Source: Cristatella mucedo
Taxonomy: Eukaryota; Bryozoa; Phylactolaemata; Cristatellidae
Direction: 5' to 3'
Assembly (NCBI GenBank): GCA_009760855.2
Contig: WPIO01000088.1
Coordinates: forward strand, 1,223,501 to 1,287,500
DNA: 64,000 bases
The notes beneath the pieces were generated by a model, which did not search any database, was not told the origin of the DNA, and saw only the letters and a program-made list of their open reading frames with translations. Positions 17,580 to 28,880 of this stretch are shown here, piece by piece. Within the stretch, counting starts at the first letter, position 1. Each line of letters opens with the position of its first letter. Made by a program: the position numbers and the translations under genes.

Positions 17580-17633
17580 TGCCAGCACCACGTGTCTACC
17601 GCCACGCGCGGCGGTAGACACGTGGTGCTGGCA
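17580..17633. repeat. Perfect 24-bp-arm inverted repeat with E-boxes
   Basis: Left arm 17580-17603 and right arm 17610-17633 are exact reverse complements separated by the 6-base loop ACGCGC. Each arm contains CACGTG (E-box). No coding context. Confidence 0.9.
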
Positions 17634-18135
17634 GCTGAGGCGCGATGGCCGCCGTCAGCCGCGGACTCAGGAGGAAAAATGGCGCTCAAAATGCCTCATC
17701 GACCGAAACGATTCGGAGCGAGCTCCGCTGAGCCGAAATCGACCGGAAGCGCTGAGCAGCCAACACGACGTATCGCACGACGGACAAGGAGGAAAGCTCG
17801 AAAAGGAGTCTGACTTCTTTGTAGAGGCTGCTACTTCCGGCTGCTACTTCTTTGTAGAGGTTGCTACGGCTGCGACCAGTTCGCAACGCGTGCAGAGACA
17901 GGCGAGCTCCTTGGATTTTTAATTTTTTTATTATTTTTATTTTTCATCTCTTTTAGCCCTTTTTATTTCCGCTCACAAGTATTCGAAAGCGGCGAATCGT
18001 ATCGTAGCGTCTCGTTCAAAGTGACGTTTATGCCACGAGAGCGAGAACGAATGAGGTCGCGTAGCGCTGTCACGTGCTGAAAATAATGATTAGCGACAGT
18101 AAAATGGCTGCAGAGTGCGACTGTGACTTCGTAAT
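17634..18135. other. No recognisable gene; short tandem duplication
   Basis: ACTTCTTTGTAGAGG occurs twice (about 17812-17829 and 17846-17862) in a local tandem. T-rich stretch at 17918-17970. No gene. Confidence 0.5.
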
Positions 18136-18256
18136 TATATATATATTATATATATTATATATCATATATATATAATATATATATAATTATATATATTATA
18201 TAATTATATTATATATTATATAATTATATATATAATTATATATATTATATATAATA

Positions 18257-18296
<40 letters not shown>
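18136..18296. repeat. AT-only palindromic tract
   Basis: About 160 bp containing almost only A and T in TATA, ATAT and AATT permutations. Many segments are self-complementary, so cruciform formation is plausible. Confidence 0.95.
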
Positions 18297-19204
18297 CATG
18301 CTTTGTGATTATTGGCGTATGTGTCTCCGTTTTCCACTATGCGGTTTTTTCCCCTCTGGCGATAGCAGAAGCAAGCCAGGAGCCAGCGAGACAATGTGTA
18401 GGACCCGCGGGGCTGCTTTAAACTATAAACTGTGAATATAATTGTTCTGCTTAAAAATATATCCCAGTGTCGGCAGTCACGTGAGCGCACCCTTCTACGC
18501 TTTGTGCCCTCAGTGCCGACAGGACTCGTTCCAGACGATAGCAAAGCATCACGTCACACAGCAAAAAAGCTACGCCAGAGACCATTTGCGCAGGCAGCAA
18601 GCGTGCAGCCGTGCAGGGTGAACCACCGCGGACCCAGGGCGTCGTGCAGTAATGTACAGCTACTGTTAGGTTGTCCGCGCTAAGAGGATTAGAGGCTTAT
18701 CGGCTTCCGTAGCTCGCGCTCATCTGCTCGAGTGCTGCGGCATATTTCATGATGACACGGACAACTACGTGCTCTATTATTCAAGATATTCAAAACAAAG
18801 CTTACAAGCAGCAGTGGCGGATTTGACTGCACTCGAAGAGTCATAACGTGTACTCAGGCCTACCTGCCGACGCTTAGTTTAGATACAATCCTAAATGGGA
18901 GGCACGCGCCACGGATTTATTGCGGCTCAGAAAATTGTAATGTACAGCACATAGCGGAAGCGTCACATCCGGTCTCTTTCTCCCTGGCTGCCACTCTGTC
19001 GAGTACCCTAGCAATCCTGAGCAGTTGCAGCACTAGGCAGATGCTCTGATCTATCGTAGTAGCCCAGAGGAAGTGGCGACTGAGGTGATAAAGTGTGCAC
19101 CCATTGCTAAGATCTCTGCCGTAAGTCAATGCAGCCGTTCACTTCTGGTCTTCGGAGTTGAATTTGAGTTTTGAGCTGAGAGCACGTGGTAAGAGTGACT
19201 ACCC
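18297..19204. other. No recognisable feature
   Basis: No gene or repeat family identified by eye. Confidence 0.5.
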
Positions 19205-19390
19205 GGGATGGCACACTAGGTAAGACGGTTGCTTTCACGACCTCGGTCCCGAGGTCGTGGATTCGATGCCTGCGGCGGGCGATCCTTTATCGCCACTACA
19301 AGCGGTGGTGATAGCCGTAAAAAGGTTCTTCTGTCGCTATACAAAACGAGGCTGTTAAATCAGCGAGAATTTACTTATTTATTTTACCCG
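19205..19390 (+). mobile_element. tRNA-derived SINE (group C), copy 1
   Basis: Head: A-box-like TGGCACACTAGG (19209-19220) and B-box-like GGATTCGATGCC (19259-19270). Body: GGGCGATCCTTTATCGCCAC, then TTCTTCTGTCGCTATACAAA and GAGGCTGTTAAATCAGC, then a TTTATTTATT end. The same ordered blocks recur at 23.7 kb with a different tRNA-like head sequence, which supports a Pol III retroposon. Confidence 0.75.
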
Positions 19391-19734
19391 AAGATCGTGA
19401 GAGAGCAGCCATTAACTGCCCCCTCTGTCCGCCGGGAGCAGAACTTTGGCGAACGTGCATGCAATGAATCTTAGCCTCCGGGCGCTCGGCCCCGAGAGCA
19501 AGCTATAGGACAGACCACCTCCCTCGCACCCAGCCACTCTGCCGAAGTCTGAGAGCCGGGACCGAATCCCCGACAGAAGCGAAACGACACCAAACGGCAC
19601 CGAACGGCACCAAATGGCCGGTGGATGTACCCATAAGAAGCAGCCGGTTTGGAGATAGATGCACCGGCATTGGACCGGCCAACGCACGCCCAACTGCCTA
19701 CCCCTTATTTGGTAAACTCGTAAAGCTGGCTTAT
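19391..19734. other. No recognisable gene
   Basis: Includes repeated GGCACC(A/G)AA(C/T)GG words at about 19588-19618. Nothing else. Confidence 0.45.
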
Positions 19735-19915
19735 AATAATAACGAGAGTAATAATAATAATATAGCACCCTCAGAGAACTCGATTTTTATTATAGGCACT
19801 TTACACTTGCTGCAAAGGAAGCACGATCGAACGGTTAGTGGTAGCATGCTCAATCAGCAACAAGAATAACACGGCTGGAGGTGGCATGCACAGGGTCAGC
19901 ATGCAAGTGTGGTGA
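19735..19915 (-). mobile_element. LINE 3' end (family A)
   Basis: On the minus strand: GGCATGC..., a TAGTGGTAGCATGC-type block, GCTGCAA, the tail with GAGTTCTCTGAGGGTGC and an ATT-repeat end. The same block order as 21361-21757 identifies it as the 3' UTR and tail of family A. Confidence 0.7.
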
Positions 19916-20596
19916 GCTCGAGTCGGCAGTGTGTGGCATTGCTGGTTGCCTCGAGTCCTGCACTCCTAGTCAGATGCTAGATTAAGCGCACGCTGCCAAT
20001 GATTTGGCGCCGGGCGAGTGCCATTTTCGCTACGCAGTCGACTCCTAAGTTTGCTTCTCGGATTGCCGCCCGGTTATCATTTTGGCGGCCGGCGCCTTAT
20101 CGGTGCCAGATCTCAACTTGGTGAACTAGAAGAAAGAGCAAAACTTTTGCGTGCGATGGCCGGGCTATGAGGACGAGTCGTAGGATCGAAATGGGATCGA
20201 AGTGGCCGCACCGCGGCGGCGGCGGCGGCCTGCATCACAGTCTCTCCAGGATGGCAGACGCCGATGCGATGACGACGATCATTTCTAGGGCATCGTTTTA
20301 GGGGAATGGCCGAGAGGGGCGGCGGGGAGTTATGCCCCAACCCCAATTTGGAATGCCGACATTCGATTCTGTTTTAATTCTTTTTTTTTACAACCTCCTC
20401 CTGTCTCCTGGCTAACAGATTGAGGCGGCCTCCCTCTCGAAACCGCAACACAAAAGCTGCCGCTCGACTTTCAGCGTTAGCCGTCGGTGCGTCGGGAGCG
20501 ACGGCCAAAGCCTGCAAGCCAAGAGATCAGCTGCCTCGCTGGCAATTTTGCAATTCGATCTTGTCACAGCTCAGCTCAGAGCCCCGCGATGTTCAC

Positions 20597-20600
<4 letters not shown>
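19916..20600. other. No recognisable gene
   Basis: Moderately GC-rich with a short GGC repeat at 20212-20230. No supported coding sequence. Confidence 0.5.

Positions 20601-20692
<92 letters not shown>
20601..20692. repeat. (CT)n microsatellite, 92 bp
   Basis: Pure CT dinucleotide tract. Confidence 0.98.
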
Positions 20693-20695
<3 letters not shown>

Positions 20696-21360
20696 CTGAC
20701 TATGCAGCTGGCGGTCGAAGTGCAAGTCGAAACTCAGCCGCAGCAGGCACGCACCACTCACCCGTTCGACCTGTGTCGATCGCTGATGAAGTATGTGTTG
20801 CGAATCGCACCGGTACATGGTAGAGGAGAAAATCTGCAATACGAAACGCAGACAGCTGGACGCTCTACGCAAAAGTGCCGGGTCCCATTCCCTGTCGAGC
20901 CCAAGAATGAAATGAACCGTCAATGGTGACTGCTTAGCTCTGTCACACTACTGTCGCACTACTCAGCTCCAGCACTCGTAAGAGCAGCACTCGTAAGAGA
21001 GGCGAAACAAAACTGAGTCGCTCTCCCTGCCCTAAACACTTGCCCAAGAGTTGCAGCTTCCCTTCCGAACGTTCAATGCACGCTGCTGCTGCTGCCCGTA
21101 GCTGCAAGTTTCCTGCTGAGTCCACGAGCAATTTGACTGCAGCAGAGACTGCTGCTCCATCTCACAACTCGAGCAGCAGTAGTGTGCTCGAATCCCTCCA
21201 CCCTCAATTTTGAAGCAAGGTCAGGGTCGATGCTGTCGCTCGAGCACCACAGCACACGTACCACGCTACTGCGGCGAAGTACGTGAGAATGTCGCAGAGT
21301 GTTCATGCTTGTGCGTGAGTGCGTCCCGGCACGAGTGATCGCACGTGAACACGTGCATGT
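20693..21360. other. No recognisable gene
   Basis: Contains AGCACTCGTAAGAG twice near 20970-21000 and scattered CTG triplets. Nothing coding is supported. Confidence 0.5.
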
Positions 21361-21757
21361 ATTAATAATAATTATAATAAGAATTCACTTGATAAAGCGC
21401 CCTCAGAGAACCTAATCTCTCTCTAGGCGCTTTACTTTTTGCTGCAAAGGGAAATGCAATTGAATGGTAAGTAAAATCATGCTTGAAAAACAAAAAAATG
21501 AATAATATGGTTAGGGGTGACATGCACAGGGTCAGCATGCGAATGTAGTTAGTGGCAGCATGCACAGTGTCAGCACGCATAAGCACATCAAGGACTAATC
21601 ACAGGGACCCGCTAAATGCTGTCCTAAATAGGTGTGTTTTAGGTTCCTTTTAAATGTGGTCAGGTCATGGGATGTTCTGACGCAGGTCGGGAGGGAGTTC
21701 CAGGCTTTGGGAGCAAGGCTACATGCGCACGAGCGTGGGCGTGTATTCGAGTGTGTG
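21361..21757 (-). mobile_element. L2/CR1-like LINE 3' end (family A) with coding remnant
   Basis: On the minus strand, 21725 to about 21600 encodes SLAPKAWNSLPTCVRTSHDL then TTFKRNLKHTYLG, the typical C-terminus of an L2/CR1-type ORF2 (WNSLP ... FKxxLKTxL), ending in a stop near 21595. It is followed by a 3' UTR with two AGCATGC blocks and the tail GCGCCTAGAGAGAGATTAGG, TTCTCTGAGGGCGC, then ATT-type repeats at 21361-21382. This copy ties the recurring tail to a LINE family. It is 5' truncated at an ATGC microsatellite. Confidence 0.85.
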
Positions 21758-21759
21758 TT

Positions 21760-21790
21760 CATGCATGCATGCATGCATGCATGCATGCAG
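21760..21790. repeat. (ATGC)n microsatellite
   Basis: About seven copies of the self-complementary tetranucleotide ATGC. Confidence 0.95.
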
Positions 21791-23330
21791 CTTGGGCGTG
21801 CTTGCATGCCTCAACAGTAAGGCTTATAGTTGAAGTTCGTGTAGTTGTCATCCATGTGGTGCTCTGTGCAACCCAAGTGAGCCCTACTGTTGTCGTTGCC
21901 AACGACAACAGTAGCAGCCGCTGCTGCTGCTGCCACCACTGATGCTGCTGCTGCTGAAGCCTTTCCTTCACAGCTAATGTTCGAATGACAGCGCTTGCTT
22001 GGACTAAACACGACCGAACGCGACTCGTGCTGCAAGCAGAGGCCACCGATCTCTCGCGGCCACTGATCGCCGTTGTGCGGCAGCCAACTACAACTTCGAG
22101 CAGATGCTCGAGCGCTGGCCGCGCCTGTAGCTCGAGCGGCCGATGGCGGCTGCATCGATGGCGGTGGCGGCAGCGACGACCAAGGAGGCTAGAGGCGGCT
22201 GTGGCGGCGGCGGCGACGACGGTTGACGCAAGGCTTGAGCCACTGCAGTCGCGCGCTGCGTGCGCAAACACGGCTCCGGACGGGCAGACGACAGCGGCGG
22301 CGACGAGTGGCCGTCGAGTGGCGAGCGCCTGTTTGCCGACAGCAGCGCCGTCGATTCCTGGTGTTTGCCGGGGCGGGCAGGCCAGGAGTGCGTCCCATTG
22401 TCCGCCGCCGCCGGCCCGTGCCTAGGCCGCGCCAGGCGAGCAGGCGAGCGCAGGTCGCTGTATCTAAGTCACCTCAAGAGGACCGCCCGGCCAGGGCCGT
22501 CCAGCGGTTGGGTCATTGTTTCGCAGTCGCCATTGCGATTACAGAGTCGTCTGAGTTGAACCAGGCGCTTCCTACTCGCAGCAGCAGCTGCTGCTGCTGC
22601 TCGCCCGACAGGCGTGCGCGCAGACGGAGGCGGCGCGCAGGTGCCAGCGTCGCCCACTCGTCGGCGGCATGCCATGCCGGTCCTGGAGTGCTCACACAGA
22701 GACGGCAACGGCAACGACGACACACACTCTCACGCACGCATGCAGGCAGGCAGGCAGACAGCCGTGCGGCACTGCTCGGATGTGGGCGGGTCCAGAGCAA
22801 ACTTTGCATGCCTTTCTGTGCACACATATCACTGCCCGGCGAGCGGCTGCAGGCGTTCGATTCTCGAGGCAGCAGAGACAGGCAGCGTCGTGGCATTGAG
22901 CTGGGTCGACATAAAAAGACCGCAGTTGCCGCTGCTACTGTCTCTGCTGCTGCAAGTCTGTGCTCGCTCATTTTTCTTGAGCCTTTGCCAACACCAGCGC
23001 TGGCAACCAGCGATGCTGTTGGCAAAGATTCGAAACCTGAGAAAGAAAACGGGCCAGTGGTTGAGCCAGTGGCTGAGATTAGAGGAAAGAATTGGGAGGA
23101 TTGCAAAGTTGAGCAGCAACTTTTGTGCTGCGGTGGTGGCGACGGTGGTATTCTGTATGTGTTTCAAAAATATTGCCTTGCTATCAAGTAGCATGTACCG
23201 ATAAACATGAGCTTAAGTCAAACAGCACAGGCAGACAGGCATTGATGATTGCACGATCTATCCAAGCATTTGTAACCGCACAGTCTATGTATATCATGTT
23301 TTGAAGCACAAGTGCACTCAGATTTGCAAT
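21791..23330. other. CpG-rich region with CTG/CAG patches, no gene
   Basis: GC- and CpG-rich from about 22050 to 22900, with CTG/CAG runs at about 21917-21955 and 22578-22600 and GCAGGCAGGCAG at 22741-22758. The 322-residue open frame (22223-23191) is Arg/Ala-rich without a domain I recognise. It could be part of an unmethylated CpG island. Confidence 0.5.
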
Positions 23331-23690
23331 CGTGTGTGTATTCCGACACTCATACAAACACGCACACGCACACACGTTTAAATATATACATATTTATTTA
23401 TTTATTTAATATACATATATATGTGTGTGTGTGTCTACATTATACTTATTTAAATGCCGTAAACTATGAACAATATCTAACGCATTATCAATTTGCGAAC
23501 ACAGGTATCCACGAGCACGGCTAAATATGGTTATGGCATGCACATGTGGCAGGCATGTGCCGCCTGTGTGTACAGGTTTGTGAGTGACTTTGTGTACATG
23601 TGTGTGCATCCACATGTGTGGGTATCTGTGTGCACCTGAGTGATTGGGTTAGTGCAGGTACGCATGCGTGTGCGCATTCTCTTGGTCCTA
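23331..23690. other. AT/CA/GT simple-sequence patches
   Basis: CA-rich (23350-23375), TTTA repeats (23390-23408), and a TA/TG run (23410-23435). No gene. Confidence 0.6.
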
Positions 23691-23870
23691 GACTGTGACA
23701 GCTCAGGGGGTCAGGTGGCTCGCTCTTGCCGACCGAGGTCTTGGGTTCGAATACTGCAGTTGGGCGATCCTTTATTGCCAACTGCAAGCTGTGATGACAG
23801 CCGCCAAGGCTCTTCTGGCCCTATACAACTGAGGCTGTTAAATCAGCTAAGATTGTTTATTGAGCAAGCC
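23691..23870 (+). mobile_element. tRNA-derived SINE (group C), copy 2
   Basis: A-box region AGCTCAGGGGGTCAGGTGG at about 23700 and B box GGTTCGAATAC (23744-23754), then GGGCGATCCTTTATTGCCAA, TCTTCTGGCCCTATACAACT and GAGGCTGTTAAATCAGC, colinear with copy 1 at 19.2 kb. The better-preserved B box suggests this copy is closer to the source sequence. Confidence 0.8.
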
Positions 23871-23904
23871 ACCAGATGCAGTTATGTTTTCCATCCACTC
23901 ACAT

Positions 23905-23905
23905 A

Positions 23906-23950
<45 letters not shown>

Positions 23951-24036
23951 ATATATATATGTGTATGTATGTATATATATATATATATATATGTATGCAT
24001 ATCTAAATATATACATATTTATGTACGTGTGCATGC
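23905..24036. repeat. (AT)n/(GT)n compound microsatellite
   Basis: TA, TG and TATG dinucleotide and tetranucleotide runs. Confidence 0.95.
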
Positions 24037-26789
24037 ATATGCTATAGATAGACATATCTTCTCCTAGACTTCAAGTGAACTGCTTTGTAGCTTTTAGTTC
24101 CTGCCGTTTCAGCTCCTGCTCTGCTCTCTCCAGAATGACTGAATATCAGAATTCCCATCAATCTATCTCTGTGATCATCCAAGCCACACAGTGCTGCTGC
24201 TGAGGGTTGGGTGGGTGGTCAGCACAGTGTGCGACTTGCAGGCTAATTAAATGTGTTTGCCTTCAGACTTAGACTCGGCTTACACAGTTGGCTGCAAAGG
24301 GAAGTGACACGCAACGATCGTCAAGTGCTCTCCTAAAAAAGAAAACTCGCGACGAGTGGAATCCTGGCGGCGGCGAGCGATTGTCATTCGACGGGCCGAG
24401 ATGACGGCGACATCTGACCAGCTTGTGTGACACGTGGCAGACGAGCCGGTCATTCGACTCGGGTGAAGGTCGGGATGCAAGGAGGGCATTGCGTGTGGCA
24501 GCCTTGACCTAGCCAATAGCTCTACCGTCGCTGCCGGAACACGGCAGGCCTGCCATTCCGAGCTGACCGAGGTCAACGCCAAGCTCGAGGTCAAGCTCGA
24601 GTCCAGGCCGAGCTGACAGAGGATCAACGTCAGCTACATCGAAGGGCCGTTCTACCAAATGAACAGGTGCTTGACCGTGCATGGAGGTGTCCGTATAATT
24701 ATACCAATATGTACCCGATATGCTGATCCGGCACACTGTTGCTTTGCGATAGCTTTGGCCCACCCGTAGACGAACCCACTAACAGCAGCAGCAGAAGCAG
24801 CAGCAGCAGGGATGCGGTGCTGACGGAACAAGGTCCTATGCCTTTTGCCCAGCTCTGCGAGCTTCCCTTGTAAGCTGAGTACCGGTTACTGAGTACTGAG
24901 TGTCGAGTCGACTACCCAATGTATGGAGTGTCAGCGCTTGGCTCGGCAAGCTACTTAGCAATCGCATTCACTCTAGGTGCACACGAGATGCGTAAGAGCT
25001 AGTGACTAGCGTACGCACGGGGCAGCAGGCAGTTGTAATAATTCCACTGACGCCACTAGCACGGCAGACAGCTTATACGTATGTGGAGCAGCTGGCTGCT
25101 GTTGGACAGCTGGCGACGTCCCGGAAATCAGCTCCTTCCAAAGAACAGTGACCAACAGAGCAGGCTGGTTCTCCTGAAACGTTGGCCTATCCGGGTGAGC
25201 GATGGAATTAATGACATTAATGTGACAGCTGGGGTAAGGATGAATTTTGAACATTTCGGCTGTGGTTGGCTTATGCCTCCCGCTTTTCGGGGAATTCGGG
25301 CATTGCTATTTATTGTGGGTATACGCATGTGGGCATAGATACCGGTTTCAACTGGTTCTTCTCGAGACCCACGTGACTGCTTGCTCAGTCGGCGTTGGGC
25401 TCAAGAGCTCTCAGTTGCCACGTGAGTCCGTGACGGTTGCCCATCTCAACGCCCGGCAGTTAATCGTAGGAGGAGCGCCCCTTCCAAACTCTCCCCGACG
25501 ATGTCTTTGGGAGAGCCAGCTGTTGTTTTTTTTCGAGCTGATGATACCTTCGACCTGTTTGACCAGCCGATGTTTCGGCAGCAGCCGTTCAATCGGGGCA
25601 CTGCTCCGCCGCTGCAGAGGGCGGGGGAGCCTGCAGTATGTTCGGCCCTACATGGCCCGCCAAGCTGGCTTGCTTGCAAATTACAGCTCCTGTCAGCAAG
25701 TTCCTAGTGCTGACTCCGGTGAGCTTCCGGTAGGGGCCACCAGGCGTCGATTGTTGATTACCGTCCGTAGCAGCAACCGAAGCTTCGAGCTGTTGCAGGC
25801 CGAGTTGTATGCATCGCTGCCCCAGCAGAGCTTGGCTGCAGAAATGGCCCCCAGCTAAAGCGGCAGCGGCTATTTGCTGCTGCGGAGCAGGAAAGCAGGC
25901 AATTAGCCTTTCTCGGCCAGCGCTACTAATCCCGTTAGCCGGCGTGAGGCTTAAGCCGATAAAATGTCAGCGCAAGACAGCGGGCAGCTCGCAGCACGCT
26001 GCCGCTCCGGCTGGCGTGTCCTAATTGCTTGATCTTCAGAGCGCTCATTTGCTGTCGATTAATGAAATCCATAGAGCGACGGGCTGCCTACAGCCAGCGC
26101 TGTCGCGCGCGACGGGCGACAGGAAGCGAAGCGCAAGCGGGCCGCGTGCAGAGGACGCTTCGGGTCGGCCGCTGGACGTGGCGACTACTCGCGGCCCTCT
26201 CTCAAAGTCCGCTGACTGTAAGCCACGCCGCTGGGAGTTGCCTGTCACCAGTGGGTGACAATACGTGCAAAACGTGGTGAACCGCAAGAAATTAAGACGA
26301 TGGAGATGACGTGCAGGTGGCAGACGGCGGCTGCAGCTGACAGCGAGATTTCTGAGCAGCGCGGCCTCCGGTTGCCGTGCGGTCACTTGCAAAGAGCGCT
26401 GGGCAGACGAGCACTTTTCCGAGCAAGGAATCGTCCTGTCTAGATGACTGCAGCAAGTAAACTGTCGTAAATCGCTGCGGAAACTGCAGCTTAAGCGGCC
26501 TTGAACTCGCCTCGAAGCTCCGCTTGAAGCTGGAAAGGGATTGGATGATTGGCGCAGCAAATCGTTGGCATTGTGGGGGGATGTGAGTAATGGCAGGCTG
26601 ATTTCAATTTCAGCTAAACAAGAAGCTGCAATCTTAGCTTTGCGCGACTAATTGTCCACTATTGACTCCTAAGCTATAAAGCTAAATCTGGGTGACATTG
26701 AGCAGCGACTACTTGTGAAATGTGAAAGCACCGTCAGGTTAGTCGACGCTCATGCTGACTAGACCTACTGCATCACGAACGACGCTGCG
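24037..26789. other. No recognisable gene
   Basis: 2.7 kb without a supported gene. GCTGCAAAGGGAAGTGACAC at 24290-24309 resembles the family-A LINE 3' UTR on the minus strand. CAGCAG runs lie at 24785-24812. Short open frames, including 203 residues at 25247-25858, show no family resemblance. Confidence 0.5.
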
Positions 26790-27010
26790 ACCTAATGTAA
26801 GAGAAAGAGAGACCGAGTAGAAAGTGAAAGAGAGAGAGACAGAGAGAGCGAGACATACAGGGAGAAAGAGCGACAGACAGAGAGTCAGAGTAGAGAGAGA
26901 CACAGAGAGAGCGACAGGGTCAGAGATTGTGAAGTGAGAGAGAGAGAGAGAGAGACTGGGTGCGAGGAAGGGGGAGAAACAGGGACACGGAAACGAAGGG
27001 AAAAAGAGAT
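26790..27010. repeat. GA-rich degenerate array
   Basis: Purine-rich stretch with many GAGA and GACAGAGAG blocks and a 17-bp pure GA core near 26937-26953. Confidence 0.8.
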
Positions 27011-27269
27011 GCGATGAGACTAATAAAATGCAGTATAAAATGGAAATCGGAACCTCGCTGAGTGACGTGAGCCTGAGGCAGCAGATCGCACTTAGAAGCA
27101 GAGAGCTTCTAGCTGACCGCTCACAGTCATAGGATTAAAGAGAATTTAGAGAAGCATTACAACGACAATCGGTTTTGATGCTTAGCCACTCATTCGACAG
27201 AAAATCGGTGATGCTCAGCCAGCCATATGACATCCGACAAGAGGTCGGTCAGGTTAGTTAGTAATGATT

Positions 27270-27432
27270 CTAATAATAATACAATTCACTTGCGTAGAGC
27301 CCTAAGATAACTTAATCCCCATCCTGACGCTTATATATGCCACAGGGCTCGGGCCCACGCTCTCAGCAGTCAAATGAAATAACCTTGACCTCGGCTGTCA
27401 AAGGCGAGCTCCTTAACCACTGAGCCAAGCCA
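27270..27432 (-). mobile_element. tRNA-derived SINE (group B), copy 1
   Basis: Minus strand: A box TGGCTCAGTGG (complement of 27417-27427), B-box-like GGGCCCGAGCCC (complement of 27345-27356), then the family-A-like tail (AAGTTATCTTAGGGCTC) and an ATT-type end at 27270-27290. A tRNA head on a LINE-type tail is the usual structure of a SINE mobilised by a partner LINE. Confidence 0.75.
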
Positions 27433-28043
27433 GGTTAGCTGCCAGAAACTCACCATCTTGGCATAAAGTAAGAGCAAAGTCGGTGGATCGTCTCAGCAAG
27501 ACAATTAGTTATATTCACAAGAGAATTATATTATTCATTATATTAATCACTAACAGAGTGGTTATATTTTCTCCGCACACTAGTCGTCACTGCAGAAGTA
27601 TCCTAGCCTTGCGACCTACCTAAATTCCAAGCTGCCGTGACTGCATACCGGGACAACTTGCCGAGGATGTTGAGCTTTTTCCCGAATCAGCGAGGAATAC
27701 GACCCCGGAGGGGGGCGTTCGACTTATAGAACTAGAGTTTGCTGTGAGTGACTGAGTTGCAAATACATTCGTACTTTCTTACTGAGCGCCGTCAACTAGC
27801 TGTGCAGCTCAGCCGTTTTAATCGTCGATATTTCTCATCTAAACTGAGGAAAGTCCAGGAGCTGGGTGAGGTATATGGATGAAACCGCAGTTGAGATATT
27901 TTGCCAACACTCCTAGAAAGTGCTGCAGTCTTTCTTGGTTGACTTTAGGGCGAGTCACCGTAACTGTTTTACGAAGCATAATGATGTCATACCCTCGAGC
28001 TCGAGATAAAGAAGACGAACGATAAAAATGAAAATTTCAATGT
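27433..28043. other. No recognisable feature
   Basis: No gene or repeat identified. Confidence 0.5.
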
Positions 28044-28115
28044 ACATAATAATCATAATACATTTGTACAGCGCCGGCGGAGAACTTAATCTCTTTCTAA
28101 GTAATTTGCATAGAT
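28044..28115 (-). mobile_element. LINE/SINE 3' tail fragment (family A/B)
   Basis: Minus strand: AGAAAGAGATTAAGTTCTCC then GCCGGCGCTGTACAAATG and an ATT-type end. Tail only. Confidence 0.65.
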
Positions 28116-28509
28116 GACTTTGACCGCTTGATCAAGATTGGCTATCGTTCTGTTCTAACCGGTCAAACGCACTTGTTGGGAAATAGACGGAGGTAAAAAC
28201 CAGTAGGCAGGTAAACAGCCATAATTCTTGGTGACAGTCAGTAGTGGAGCCAGGGGGCGGGTGGGGGCACAACCCCCCTTACACCCAATGCTTGGTAATG
28301 ATACTGTCATCAGCACGTCTTGCTGAGAGAACACTCTCTCGACCTGAGCAGATTTGTATGATCTCCGCGTCTGATTTGAATTGGAGGTTTAAGGTTCTAC
28401 TTCCCATAAAGACTTGAACTTTTTTTCGCTACTACAGGATTCCTCTAGATTATCATGATATGAAAATCTGGCTAACATGTAGTGGATACTTCTGATCTAA
28501 AGACAGACA
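28116..28509. other. Intergenic; possible hAT-type terminus
   Basis: CAGTAGTGGAGCCAGGGGGC at about 28237 followed by GGGGGCACAACCCCCC resembles terminal sequences of hAT-type DNA transposons. The other end was not identified. Confidence 0.35.
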
Positions 28510-28880
28510 ATTAATGCAATGTATCTATAACTACATCTGTAACTACACAGAGGCTACGCAGGTGTTCCGCTGGAGAGTTTTCTATAGCACACTCAAATCC
28601 TTAGCGGCTTTCGGTTTGAACTCGGTAGCCAAGAGACTTCATCTCACAAAATAAAGAGAAAATGAAAAGCTGAGTCGGAAGGAAAGTTGAGGCGGTGAGT
28701 AGCACGGAAGTAGCAGCTCGTGACAGCTTGAAAGGATGCGACAGCAGTCGGCAGCAGCTGGGATAATAGATGTCGTGGCGAAAGAATTACGGAAATGAGT
28801 TCCAGAGTCTAAGACCTGTAGAGCAAAAGCTTATGTCGCCAGCGCTATTTGAGAGCTGGAATAGAAGGCGGAATTTCGCG
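28510..28880 (-). mobile_element. L2/CR1-like LINE 3' fragment (family B)
   Basis: Minus strand encodes GDISFCSTGLRLWNSFP (complement of about 28788-28838), the WNSLP motif of L2/CR1 ORF2 C-termini. The 3' UTR aligns with 12.4-12.65 kb over about 200 bp: GTGAGATGAAGTCT, ACCGAAAGCCGCT, GAGTG and GCTATA, AAAACTCTCC, then GTGTAGTTACAGA, all in the same order. This establishes family B as a repeat with at least three copies in the window. Confidence 0.85.

Noticed and set aside
22223-23191. 322-residue + strand open frame
   Set aside because: Low-complexity Arg/Ala/Ser composition over CAG/CTG and CpG-rich DNA. A comparable minus-strand frame overlaps it. No homology recognised.
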